Shown here one piece after another: positions 44,748 to 53,201 of a stretch of DNA of 64,000 bases. The stretch is taken from the NCBI GenBank assembly GCA_016707005.1, contig JADJIQ010000001.1:618001-682000 (forward strand), read 5' to 3'. Positions within the stretch are counted from its first letter, which is position 1; every line of letters starts with the position of its first letter. The notes beneath the pieces are model-generated. The model was not told the DNA's origin. It searched no databases and saw only the letters and a program-made list of their open reading frames with translations. This DNA is from Ignavibacteria bacterium. GTDB lineage: Bacteria; Bacteroidota; Ignavibacteria; Kapaibacteriales; Kapaibacteriaceae. Position numbers and translations under genes: made by a program.

Positions 44748-46100
44748 TTAACCGAGGTATCTGCTGAATTGCCTTGATAAAAAGCCGTACTCGGGTGTGT
44801 TGCCTATCTCGTAGGTATCTCGTGCAATAGACGTTAAGATATTCAATTCGTTTTTCGGCAAGATCAAATTTTTGTTCAGTAGAAGTGACAATGCGTGGAA
44901 GACGATGATAAGCGAGTTAGCACCGCGTTTAGATTTTGATTCATTTGTCATTGAGTTAAGGAACGTGCTTATCCGAAAGCCATCAATGGACATGTCTTTT
45001 AAATCTGACAAGCCGATTTGTTTGGCTAGTAGCAAGTAAGCATTGTGCAACAACCAGCGTTCTTTCGCCAACCCATGCATCTGATCGAAATTGTTCGCAT
45101 TGAAAACAGATTTGTGCACTTCATTAGCCTGAGAAAAATCCAAGCTATACATTGATGAGACAAAGGAGAGAATCATACCCGTATTCCAATTAGGTCCTCC
45201 AACTGAGAACAGTGCCATACATTCATTGATAAATGAAATTGATACCGGATTCCGAGTATAGATGTCTGCTGCAACGCGTCTCAAAAGAAACTCGCCCAGC
45301 CGCGCTTTCTGAGTCAGATGTGGTAATCCTTTTAGGTAGTGGATCGCACTTTCACATTGCTCCTTTACTTCATCAAACTCTTCTAGTGTTTCATAATAGA
45401 TTATCGATGCACGATACCTATTCAGAATAAGCAAGTGTGAAGGGCAACTATCAACCATTGACGAGATTGTGTCCAATACGGATTTGTGTTTGTTCTGATA
45501 GTATTTGCGATCATAATGCGTCACGCTTAACTCAAGACGGAGGTCGTCCAAAAGGAAATCGGACTCAAGCTCAAATACAACAGACCGCGAATAATATCTG
45601 ACTTTTAAGTTATACTGATAGAACGTTGTTTGGTCTCCCCAAAGAGCAGCTGAATCCCTAATTAAGGCTGAAAGCGAGAGACAAACAGAGCTAAAATGAT
45701 ACTTCTGAGCAATCGATAGGGTACGAAGAGCAACCATATAGCCAGCTTTCCGAGAGGCGAAACGCATAAGCGTTTGAGCGGCGACTTCATATCGAATGCA
45801 CTTGTAATAGGAACTGAGATATTCAGAATGATCAGGTGGCTTGATGTTCAAGTTTAGGATAGATAACGTCAGTTTATCATAAGCTCTTGATTTTAATGTC
45901 CGATATCTTGTATCTCTTGCTCCAGAATTGTATAAAGATCTCGATGCATCATCATCAGTTTGATATTCTTCCTCAACTAGGCCACTTAGAAATCGGCTCG
46001 TTAAAGTGGAGTATTCATTATCGTCACTAATCAGTGCAAGTAGATTAGACTTGCTTGTCTTAGCTCTAACTACCCGCAATATCTCTTTAAGCAACCTCAT
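44748..46100 (-). CDS. Orphan 450-residue protein in AT-rich island
   Basis: 450 residues, markedly richer in A+T and in Ser, Tyr, Leu and Asn than its neighbours. Mostly helical; segments such as AAQTLMRFASRKAGYMVALR, YRASIIYYETLEEFDEVKEQ and ARLGEFLLRRVAADIY look like a degenerate TPR or alpha-solenoid. No signal peptide, membrane helix or catalytic motif seen. Composition suggests horizontal acquisition. Flanked by a gene remnant and 0.7 kb of AT-rich non-coding DNA. Function not recognised. Confidence 0.7.
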   Translation of the reverse strand: MRLLKEILRVVRAKTSKSNLLALISDDNEYSTLTSRFLSGLVEEEYQTDDDASRSLYNSGARDTRYRTLKSRAYDKLTLSILNLNIKPPDHSEYLSSYYKCIRYEVAAQTLMRFASRKAGYMVALRTLSIAQKYHFSSVCLSLSALIRDSAALWGDQTTFYQYNLKVRYYSRSVVFELESDFLLDDLRLELSVTHYDRKYYQNKHKSVLDTISSMVDSCPSHLLILNRYRASIIYYETLEEFDEVKEQCESAIHYLKGLPHLTQKARLGEFLLRRVAADIYTRNPVSISFINECMALFSVGGPNWNTGMILSFVSSMYSLDFSQANEVHKSVFNANNFDQMHGLAKERWLLHNAYLLLAKQIGLSDLKDMSIDGFRISTFLNSMTNESKSKRGANSLIIVFHALSLLLNKNLILPKNELNILTSIARDTYEIGNTPEYGFLSRQFSRYLG

Positions 46101-46824
46101 GGATTACCAGGCCATAAATTCGCACTCTAGAATCCTCCATTGACCGAGATAAACCTCTAACAATGGTAATCCGTTCGAGTAACAAAGAATGCTGCCGCGT
46201 TCTGCTAACAAATCGGTCTCCAACCAAGTGTGACGACATTTTCTTCAATTGCAATTGAAACCACGTGCGATTGCAATTAAGCATTTAGACTGTGATATAA
46301 TGAATGTCAAAATACTATTCGATGTTACATACAACTCGGAAGAAACATTTAGATAGACTTGAGATGGGTTATCTCGGATAAACGAGTGTGACAATCTTAA
46401 ATGACACAGCGGCTGGCTCAAATTTCTCAATTACCTCATTTCATCTCGTGAAATGTCATGTTATGAATCTATTCAGAGTCTGTCAACAGTCCTTGTTACG
46501 ATTAGCTCACTAATATTGGGTGGTTCCTAATGCTTAGAATGGGGACGCGATAAATCTGCCCCAAGTTTCTTTGCTGTTTGATGAATCCAAAATATGACGT
46601 AACTAATCGGAGAAAATGGAGGCAGACAAACCGATAGGGATCTCGTAAGACGTTGAAAAATATAGCGTAAGGACGGAAGAGCAGATGAAGTGGCCGCTAA
46701 ATGCCGTGTAACAAACGGCGATTATCTGTGACATATTGCGGAACCTACTATCCCGACTTTCGTACGGGAATCAACCCGCACCAAACTCGAAACAGATCAT
46801 CGGTCAATTACAGCGAGAGCCATT
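46101..46824. other. AT-rich non-coding spacer of the island
   Basis: About 720 bp without a convincing gene. It contains the palindrome at 46244-46259 and returns to normal GC after about 46700. No RNA gene recognised. Confidence 0.5.
46244..46279. promoter_or_regulatory. 16-bp perfect palindrome with repeated ATTGCAATT
   Basis: TTCAATTGCAATTGAA (46244-46259) is fully self-complementary. After a CCACGTGCG spacer containing CACGTG, ATTGCAATT occurs again. About 145 bp upstream of the orphan gene start; a candidate operator. Confidence 0.35.
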
Positions 46825-47181
46825 ATGTTGCACACAATGCCCGTCCTGAACTGCATGCACTTCCTGATGCCGGTCGGATTAGATAACTGGACGTCGTATG
46901 ACGTTCCGGGCGTAGTAGGGGTCCTCCGCAAGCGTGAATCGGGTCAGTATGAGCTGGTTGACGCATTTGACTGTGATTCGATCCCGGGTGCTCGGGATCT
47001 GGCGCAACACCAAAACTTTGCTCAGTGGGTCACTGCGGCAGGGGGCACAGCTGACGTCCGGTTTGACGTCTTCCTCATGCCGAAGGCTGACGAAACGCAG
47101 CGGCACGATGTTGTCACCCTTATCCAGCGGTCGTGTGGGTTCCGCCTGGGTCCAAAGCCGGCATATGTGAATGCGGCGTAA
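46825..47181 (+). CDS. Small hypothetical protein
   Basis: 118 residues or slightly fewer; ATG 46825, 46837 or 46855 possible. Reads YDVPGVVGVLRKRESGQYEL, DAFDCDSIPGARDLAQH, FDVFLMPKADETQRHDVV, IQRSCGFRLGPKP. No known family recognised. Evidence that it is a real gene: its last 26 codons recur as a decayed copy at 49338-49418 with mostly synonymous or conservative changes. Confidence 0.6.
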   Translation: MLHTMPVLNCMHFLMPVGLDNWTSYDVPGVVGVLRKRESGQYELVDAFDCDSIPGARDLAQHQNFAQWVTAAGGTADVRFDVFLMPKADETQRHDVVTLIQRSCGFRLGPKPAYVNAA

Positions 47182-47190
47182 TAGGGTGGG

Positions 47191-47646
47191 TTATGGTAGG
47201 AGCTTGCGGAATATGACTTTATCGACGCCTTCAGCATAGAAGTCTCTGATGCGTCCTTCGTTCTCGAATCCGTTTGCCGCGTAGAAGTCCCGTACGTATT
47301 GGAAGTCGGGGATACCGGCTGTCTCAACGATCAACATTCGTTGCTCTTGTCGAATCAGCCAATCACAGATGAATTCGAGGATGGACTTGCCCCTTCCTCG
47401 ACGTTGATTGTCGGGATGAACGGCAATGAAATAGAGGTTCCAGGTCCCTTCGGTGAACTTCTCCGGTGCCAGATACGCTACACCCGTTGGCCGATCACCG
47501 GTGAGATCGGCAAACCACACGTCCTGTTCGGATGGTTCGCGGATCATGGCAGAAAGGACGTCAAGCTGATCGTCGTCAAAGAGGCCCGATCGAAGGGCTA
47601 CCTCAACAATGCCTTCGTAATCTGTATCAATGATGCGTCTGATCAT
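47191..47646 (-). CDS. GNAT-family N-acetyltransferase
   Basis: 151 residues from ATG 47646. Acetyl-CoA fold: LYFIAVHPDNQRRGRGKSIL is motif A with the pyrophosphate loop (QRRGRG), and VRDFYAANGFENEGRIRDFY is motif B. Substrate unknown. ATG overlaps the TGA of the upstream SRPBCC gene (ATGA), indicating a two-gene operon. An in-frame start at 47727 would lie deep inside that neighbour. Confidence 0.88.
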   Translation of the reverse strand: MIRRIIDTDYEGIVEVALRSGLFDDDQLDVLSAMIREPSEQDVWFADLTGDRPTGVAYLAPEKFTEGTWNLYFIAVHPDNQRRGRGKSILEFICDWLIRQEQRMLIVETAGIPDFQYVRDFYAANGFENEGRIRDFYAEGVDKVIFRKLLP

Positions 47647-48086
47647 GCGGCAAGCCAATCCAACACAACATCCCAAGCGGCATTGAAATAGTCGTAGACG
47701 AGATTCCAGTTTCCCTCGTTTGGCCAACCGAGATGGGTGAGGGTGACCTTGGTTGTTCGTTGATCGATTGCATCAAATTCAACGACTACCCAGGTACGAT
47801 GTGCGGAATCTCTCTCAGCTTGATAACTGGGAGGTGCGTTCCATGTGAAGGAGATCATTCTCTCCGGCACATACGATAAGACCTTGCACCCTTCGCTACC
47901 GCGAAGCCCATATGGGTTGTCCATGAGAAAGTAGATCTCAAAAGCACCATTTGGCGCGAGAACTATCTGGTTGTCGACGCCAAAGAAGGTCTTTAATCCT
48001 TCATGCGTGCTCCATCGCCACCAAACCGTTTCTAGCGGTTGATCTATCTGCCTGACCTTCACTATCTGCTTGTTTGTTATCTCCAC
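47643..48086 (-). CDS. SRPBCC/AHSA1-like protein
   Basis: 147 residues from GTG 48086 with GGAG 6 nt upstream. START/SRPBCC fold: VRQIDQPLETVWWRWSTHEG, GGAFEIYF-like NGAFEIYFLMDNP, RTTKVTLTHLGWP, FNAAWDVVLDWL. Family members bind hydrophobic ligands or resemble the Hsp90 co-chaperone Aha1 domain; ligand unknown. Coupled to the acetyltransferase by a 4-bp overlap. Confidence 0.87.
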   Translation of the reverse strand: MEITNKQIVKVRQIDQPLETVWWRWSTHEGLKTFFGVDNQIVLAPNGAFEIYFLMDNPYGLRGSEGCKVLSYVPERMISFTWNAPPSYQAERDSAHRTWVVVEFDAIDQRTTKVTLTHLGWPNEGNWNLVYDYFNAAWDVVLDWLAA

Positions 48087-48210
48087 GTTCTTCTCCTTCT
48101 TTGATACTACTTCAGTACTTCACTCCTCAATGCCAGAGCAACGAAGGTACGGACGTATCCGACGATGATCGAATCTCGGTGGATAGGGGGCTTTTGAGGG
48201 CTGCGTGTGT

Positions 48211-48257
48211 TTCCTGCGTAGCTTGACCCATGCAAGTTGTTACAAATGAGACGCTTA
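48211..48257 (+). repeat. 47-bp direct repeat, left copy
   Basis: Identical to 52253-52299. It carries TAGCTTGACCC and the first nine codons of the acetyltransferase gene at 52272. The two copies are 4.04 kb apart. Confidence 0.92.
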
Positions 48258-48268
48258 GTAGATTGTAA
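48230..48268 (+). pseudogene. Truncated 5' end of the GNAT gene (duplicate)
   Basis: MQVVTNETL is identical to the acetyltransferase at 52272, then the sequence diverges to SRL and stops. A start-codon fragment left by a duplication or insertion. Confidence 0.75.
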
Positions 48269-48293
48269 TGTTTGTTCTCAACCTATACCTTTG
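48263..48293 (+). promoter_or_regulatory. Bacteroidota-type promoter, leaderless
   Basis: TTG at 48263-48265, a 20-bp spacer, TACCTTTG at 48286-48293, then five bases to the ATG at 48299. Confidence 0.6.
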
Positions 48294-48298
48294 ACGGA

Positions 48299-49212
48299 AT
48301 GAGACGTTTGCTGATAACATTCCTTTCCCTTGGCATCCTGCTATCGGGATGTTCCCAGGGCGATCGTGTCAAGGATGTAGGTCAGGGCTGCCCGGAACTT
48401 CGCAAAGCCCTGTTAGGCGAATGGTATTACTTCAAAGATCCAAGGCACGTGCTTTCGATCAAAGAGACCTTCCGATTACTGATTACGGAGGGCAATGTTG
48501 AGGACTCAGTTGGAATCGAAATCATCGATAAACTGAACGATTGCAGCGATACTCTTGCTTTCTACCCTCCTTCAAAGCTGTTTTACACAGCTCGGTCAAA
48601 TGATGGTGGACCAGACACAACTTGGGTGAGTCGTTTGGATACAAAGGAACTCGTTATTGCCCGTCAGTCACATCACGCATTCGTTCGCGTCCGAAATGAT
48701 CCTGGTTCGATAGCCTATCGTTGGCTATTCCACGCATCTTTTAACGGTGATACCATTCGTGTTGCAGAAGCCTATGAGGCAGCTAGGACGTGGGTGGATG
48801 TTAGGTCCATGGATGCCGGACGTTTGATTGGTGATGGAGAAAGTGATGTACGAGGGGAAATGGAAAACTCGGCATTGTATGGTTCAAGGAGGTAACAGGC
48901 GTTAGCAGTCATCGAATAGCCTTCTTGTACGACCACTATGCCCGTCGCATACTGGACGGTATCATAGTGCAGCGCGATGATGACGTAGATTATTCTGGAG
49001 ACTCGTTTTCCTCATCGCAGTGCATCATGAACTCAGACACGATCATGGTTGTTGAAAGGGAACATATAATCACAGATCGTGATAGTTATAACGACAGGGT
49101 TATCAAGGAAGTGGGCTGGCTATACCTACCGACACCAAGCGGTTTCAAAGAGGTCGGCATACGTCAGAGGACGAAGTATATAGAGGACATTCGTTGGGAG
49201 GAGTTTAAATGA
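48299..49212 (+). pseudogene. Lipoprotein gene with a probable frameshift
   Basis: ATG 48299 starts a lipoprotein signal MRRLLITFLSLGILLSGCSQ (lipobox LSGC). This frame ends at 48895. A second frame, one base back, is open from about 48860 (GKLGIVWFKEVTGVSSHRIA), passes through VVEREHIITDRDS and ends at 49212. Joined, they would give about 300 residues. The junction is near GGAAAACTCGG at about 48860-48872. A frameshift mutation or read error is more likely than two separate genes. No known domain recognised. Confidence 0.6.
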
Positions 49213-49337
49213 AGTGCACGGCAAGAGATACTTCAGCGATAACGTAGATCAGGCATGTGCAGAACTGTATGGAAACAATGAGCGGAAGATCCATTTCCAA
49301 AGTAAAGGTTAATTTCGATGTTAGATGAATGAGTTGG

Positions 49338-49418
49338 CGCCACGATGTTGTCACCCTCATCCAGCGGTCATGTGGGTTCCGCCTAGAGCCAAAGCCGGCG
49401 TATGTGTGTGCGGCGTAG
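49338..49418 (+). pseudogene. Decayed copy of the 3' end of the gene at 46825
   Basis: RHDVVTLIQRSCGFRLEPKP then AYVCAA-stop matches the final 27 residues of the earlier gene with few substitutions. Upstream and downstream similarity stops abruptly. The rest of 49213-49594 shows no gene. Confidence 0.8.
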
Positions 49419-49606
49419 TTTCTGACAAGTTTGATCGCGTGGATAAATTCACGGGTTTACGTCTACCCAGCTACTCATCGAGTTGCAAGGGCTTTTCGGT
49501 ACAGGGAATCTCCAGCTCATATTCGTACAGACGTGGTTTGTGACTTATTGTGGATGCTGGTTAGTTTGACTGTGCACGGTCATAGTCTTCTAATGTGAGA
49601 TATCAA

Positions 49607-52132
49607 ATGCGTTCATCTGCTCATGCGGCACTCTTCCTTCTCTTTGTCACCTTTCCTACCCTTCTCGCCTCCGCTACCACGTGGAATGTAGGTCCGTCGC
49701 GGACGTACAAAATGCCGAGCGATGTGGTGAGCTTGGTGCAAGACCATGATACCGTGCTTATTGATGAAGGGACGTATCGGGATCGAGAATGTGTATGGAA
49801 GGCGGACGGCCTGATGATCGTCGGAATTGGTAGAGTGGAGCTATTGCCAGACATAACGCAGGCAGGAGAGAGTATCTGGACAGCTGCGGGCGGCGGCACG
49901 CAGTTGATACACCTCGCGTTTCGGCAGGGTACAGAGAGGAGCGGGGCGGGCATAGGACTGTATGCGAAGGGAGCGGGGTGTCAGGTCGACTCCTGCATGT
50001 TCTCGGGAAACAGCATTGGGTTGCGTATTGCCGATGGTGAGTCTTCTTACGTCCAAGTCAATTCATGCACCTTCGAGAATAACGAGTTCGCCGACCTGGA
50101 TGTTGGGCGGATCGTGATTCTGAACCTTCGGACGTCGTGGTTTCGCGGGAGCGCAAATGCCGTCAATGTTCGGTCACGTGCTCTTATGAATGAGATTAAG
50201 TACAATTTCTTCACCGATAAGCTTGGTGCGTCTACAACAACGTTGGAGCTGATGCGTGGCGGTTGGACGTTTATCACCGGCAACATCCTGCATGGCGCAC
50301 GAACGATAGATTCAAGCAAGCACTTCATTTCCTACGTCGCCAACGAGACAGCGTCTGCAGCATTTCCACACGCCGTCGAATGTGCATGGAATACCTTCGT
50401 AAACGATTTGGATTCGATGACCTTTATCGAGACAGCGGGGAGTCAGCCGTACGAAGTGAGAATAGTGAACAACATCGTGGCGGGCAAGGGGACGTTGATT
50501 GGTGACACGACCATTCCCGGAAGAGTCATCATCGATACGGCAGGAAACCACATCGACCAACGCTTGGATTCTGTCGGCTTTGTCAATACCGCAGACCACG
50601 ACTATCACCTCTTGGCCTGGTCACCGGCCCGCGACACCTATACATCACCGATTGTACAATTGCCGTTCGTCGAGTATCTGCATCCGCTCCGCATTCAGAA
50701 CCGACCCGGAAACAATGCGACCGTTGGAGCCTTTGATTATGAAGAACCTCCACCCACCCCTCGTACGTGGCTCGTAGGGTGGGGACGATCGAGTGGAACG
50801 CCATCTGACGTGTGCAGGCGTGTGCATGACGGTGACACGGTGCTCATTGATTCCGGCGAGTACGTGGATGGAATCAGTGATTGGTCTGCAAACAATCTCA
50901 CGATCATTGGCCTGGGCAAGGTTGTCATTCGCTCCAACGGCAGTACGTCGTTTAAAAACGCCCTGTGGGAGATCGAAGCAGGCAGCGTGTTCATCGAGGG
51001 GATCGAGTTTCGCGATCACACAACCATCGACGGAAAAGGAACGGGTCTGTTCATCGTAGGGGGAGACGTAACTCTGCGCTCGTGCACGTTCACAGGTCTG
51101 CAACGATGTATCGTGTTTGACCCACAGTTGATAGCGGCACGCCTCACCATTGAACAGTGCGCATTCGAGGGACTTGGCTCTGAGACCGCGTATCCACTGA
51201 TCGACTGCAGAGCGATCAAGTCGTTGAGTATCTCTGGTTCCTCCTTCCACAACGCCGGATCGAGTGCCATCGTGAGTTCTCACGCACACTCCAACGTCAT
51301 TTCGGCATGTCGCGCAGACGTAACCGACCTCTCCTTGCAACCTGCATTAGATTTCCCGTCTGGTGGCTTCGTTCAACTATCGGGAACGAATGTGCGTGCG
51401 GACGGTGGTGGTGCAGAAAGAGAGATCTTGCGCTATGGCTCCGGTACAATGTCTGACGCGCGCGACAATAGGCTGTTCGTTGGCTACAATACGATCGTGA
51501 ATGACGGAAATGCAACGGTGTTTGTTCGTGCAGAGACAACCCGCCTAAAAAGCATGCGCGTAATCAACAACCTTCTTGTCGGTGATGGACTACAGAGTAG
51601 CGGTCAGGCGAGCAACGAAACAAATACAGCGAGTAATCATTACGCTTATAACATCTCCCTTCCTGGTTTTGTTGATGCCGCAGCGATGGATTACAGAATC
51701 ACAGATACATCTCCTGCTCGTTTTGCCGCCGTACAGTCCGGATCTATCACGATCGTCAAGGATGATGGCATTGATAGCACGTATTCGTTCCAACCGCTGA
51801 CGTCCTACGTACATCCGCAGAACACCGCTCGACGCACCTCGTGGTACGATGTAGGCGCATATGAGAGCGTTCTTTCTTCACACGTAGATGTTGTAATTGC
51901 AGATCACCCAGCAATCCGTATCGCACCTAATCCCGCACAAACATCACTCACTCTCACGCTCCCATCCGCACTTGTAGGGCACGACGTGGTGATCCTCGAC
52001 ATGCAGGGCAGCGAGGTGGCGAGGATCACAGCAAGAGACAGTTCGCTGCGAATCAGCCTGGATGGATGGTCTGCAGGTATTTTCGTGTCGCGATGTGGCA
52101 CTCTGTCCACACGTTTCTTTGTGTTGCCATAA
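49607..52132 (+). CDS. Secreted right-handed beta-helix protein with T9SS domain
   Basis: 841 residues from ATG 49607; a GTG at 49595 is in frame. Signal peptide AALFLLFVTFPTLLASA. The body is an internal duplication of a pectate-lyase/NosD-like beta-helix: repeat 1 starts TWNVGPSRTYKMPSDV, repeat 2 TWLVGWGRSSGTPSDV, each followed by HDTVLIDEGTY or GDTVLIDSGEY and CxF-type coils (CMFSGNS, CTFENNE, CTFTGLQ). The sorting domain is IRIAPNPAQTSLTLTLP to FVSRCGTLSTRFFVLP. Possibly polysaccharide-binding or -cleaving; no catalytic residues assigned. Confidence 0.83.
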   Translation: MRSSAHAALFLLFVTFPTLLASATTWNVGPSRTYKMPSDVVSLVQDHDTVLIDEGTYRDRECVWKADGLMIVGIGRVELLPDITQAGESIWTAAGGGTQLIHLAFRQGTERSGAGIGLYAKGAGCQVDSCMFSGNSIGLRIADGESSYVQVNSCTFENNEFADLDVGRIVILNLRTSWFRGSANAVNVRSRALMNEIKYNFFTDKLGASTTTLELMRGGWTFITGNILHGARTIDSSKHFISYVANETASAAFPHAVECAWNTFVNDLDSMTFIETAGSQPYEVRIVNNIVAGKGTLIGDTTIPGRVIIDTAGNHIDQRLDSVGFVNTADHDYHLLAWSPARDTYTSPIVQLPFVEYLHPLRIQNRPGNNATVGAFDYEEPPPTPRTWLVGWGRSSGTPSDVCRRVHDGDTVLIDSGEYVDGISDWSANNLTIIGLGKVVIRSNGSTSFKNALWEIEAGSVFIEGIEFRDHTTIDGKGTGLFIVGGDVTLRSCTFTGLQRCIVFDPQLIAARLTIEQCAFEGLGSETAYPLIDCRAIKSLSISGSSFHNAGSSAIVSSHAHSNVISACRADVTDLSLQPALDFPSGGFVQLSGTNVRADGGGAEREILRYGSGTMSDARDNRLFVGYNTIVNDGNATVFVRAETTRLKSMRVINNLLVGDGLQSSGQASNETNTASNHYAYNISLPGFVDAAAMDYRITDTSPARFAAVQSGSITIVKDDGIDSTYSFQPLTSYVHPQNTARRTSWYDVGAYESVLSSHVDVVIADHPAIRIAPNPAQTSLTLTLPSALVGHDVVILDMQGSEVARITARDSSLRISLDGWSAGIFVSRCGTLSTRFFVLP

Positions 52133-52252
52133 ACGTGGGCATCATGTTCTCTTGCTATTGAAACCAACCTCTGAGTTGGATGGGTTTTGCTGTTTTGTGG
52201 GTGAGCACTAGAAACAAAGGGGGCATACGTGGTATTCTAGCGTCCTACCTCT

Positions 52253-52299
52253 TTCCTGCGTAGCTTGACCCATGCAAGTTGTTACAAATGAGACGCTTA
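52253..52299 (+). repeat. 47-bp direct repeat, right copy
   Basis: Identical to 48211-48257. It spans the start of the acetyltransferase gene and TAGCTTGACCC directly before its ATG, a near-match to a leaderless TAnnTTTG promoter. Confidence 0.92.
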
Positions 52300-52823
52300 C
52301 CTTGGAGCCCCTTACTCGGGAGCATGCTGAGGAGATGTTTGATGTATTGGCAGATCCGGCGATCTATGAGTATGAGAACGAGCCGCCGCTATCGGTAGAG
52401 TGGCTGCGATCGAGATATGCGGGGTTGGAGTCGCGCTGGTCCCCGGATGGCGTGCAACAGTGGCTGAACTGGGCGGTCCGACTCCCCACACACGAATGTA
52501 TCGGCTTTGTCCAAGCAACGGTCCACCCCGATCGCTCTGCCTCCCTTGCTTATGTCTTCTCCTCCACCCACTGGGGTAGGGGGCTTGCCACACTCGCCGT
52601 ACAGGAAATGCTCTCGGAACTGCATGGTCGGTTCTTTGTGGAGTCGTTCCGGGCCGTGCTCAAAGAAGATAACCGACGCTCCTACCGACTCCTCGAACGC
52701 TGCGGTTTTCACCTGGCTCCGGCCGCAGAACACGATGCCCAGGGGATTCCGGGGGATGAGGTGCTGATGGTTAGAAATGACACTAAACGGCATGACACAG
52801 GTCCCTCGCTACGCTCGGGATGA
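52272..52823 (+). CDS. GNAT-family (RimJ/RimL-like) acetyltransferase
   Basis: 183 residues. LEPLTREHAEEMFDVLADP, ASLAYVFSSTHWGRGLATLA (motif A) and NRRSYRLLERCGFHLAP (motif B) define the RimJ/RimL-like subfamily acetylating protein N-termini or small molecules. The native C-terminus seems overwritten: the last codons TGPSLRSG-stop are encoded by the interspersed TCCCTCGCTACGCTCGGGAT element. The first nine codons lie in a 47-bp direct repeat. Confidence 0.86.
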   Translation: MQVVTNETLTLEPLTREHAEEMFDVLADPAIYEYENEPPLSVEWLRSRYAGLESRWSPDGVQQWLNWAVRLPTHECIGFVQATVHPDRSASLAYVFSSTHWGRGLATLAVQEMLSELHGRFFVESFRAVLKEDNRRSYRLLERCGFHLAPAAEHDAQGIPGDEVLMVRNDTKRHDTGPSLRSG

Positions 52824-52877
52824 CGCTGGTCCCTCGCTTCGCTCGGGATGACGCTGTGCATACCATCTCTCCTATGT

Positions 52878-52916
52878 AGAAAGGCGAGCACCATCATGGA
52901 TGGTGCTCGCCTTTCT
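52878..52916. terminator. Perfect 18-bp hairpin followed by T-run
   Basis: AGAAAGGCGAGCACCATC, loop ATG, exact complement, then TTTTT: a good intrinsic terminator for the acetyltransferase gene. Compared with the hairpin at 30977, one stem pair is C-G instead of G-C, a compensated change. Confidence 0.75.
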
Positions 52917-53162
52917 TTTTACAGAAATAGTGCGATGCCAGCGTCATCCCGAGGAGCGAAGCGACGAGGGATCTCTACACATTGACCAACAACGATGCCA
53001 GCGTCATCCCGAGGAGCGAAGCGACGAGGGATCTCTACACATTGACCAACAACGATGCCAGCGTCATCCCGAGGAGCGGAGCGACGAGGGATCTCGGTGT
53101 ATGAATGCCACAGGTCCCTCGCTTCGCTCGGGATGACGCTGCGCATACCGTCTCTCCTATGT

Positions 53163-53201
53163 AGAAAGGCGAGCACCATCATGGATGGTGCTCGCCTTTC
53201 T
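53163..53201. terminator. Perfect 18-bp hairpin, second copy
   Basis: The same AGAAAGGCGAGCACCATC stem and ATG loop as at 52878, followed by TTCTG. Lies before the 3' end of the minus-strand gene at 53366 and could end that transcript. Confidence 0.6.

Noticed and set aside
46701..46886. 61-codon frame in the island spacer
   Set aside because: No ribosome-binding site or recognisable features, and it overlaps the better supported gene at 46825.
48858..48872. Programmed -1 frameshift
   Set aside because: GGAAAAC is not a canonical slippery heptamer and no downstream stem was evident.
48211..52299. Integrated element with attachment sites
   Set aside because: The 47-bp direct repeats fit, but there is no integrase or recombinase between them; kept only as a duplication or hotspot hypothesis.
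52900..53182. Open frames on both strands with repeating EERSDEGSLHID and its mirror
   Set aside because: Produced by the 60-bp tandem repeat (a multiple of 3), not a gene.
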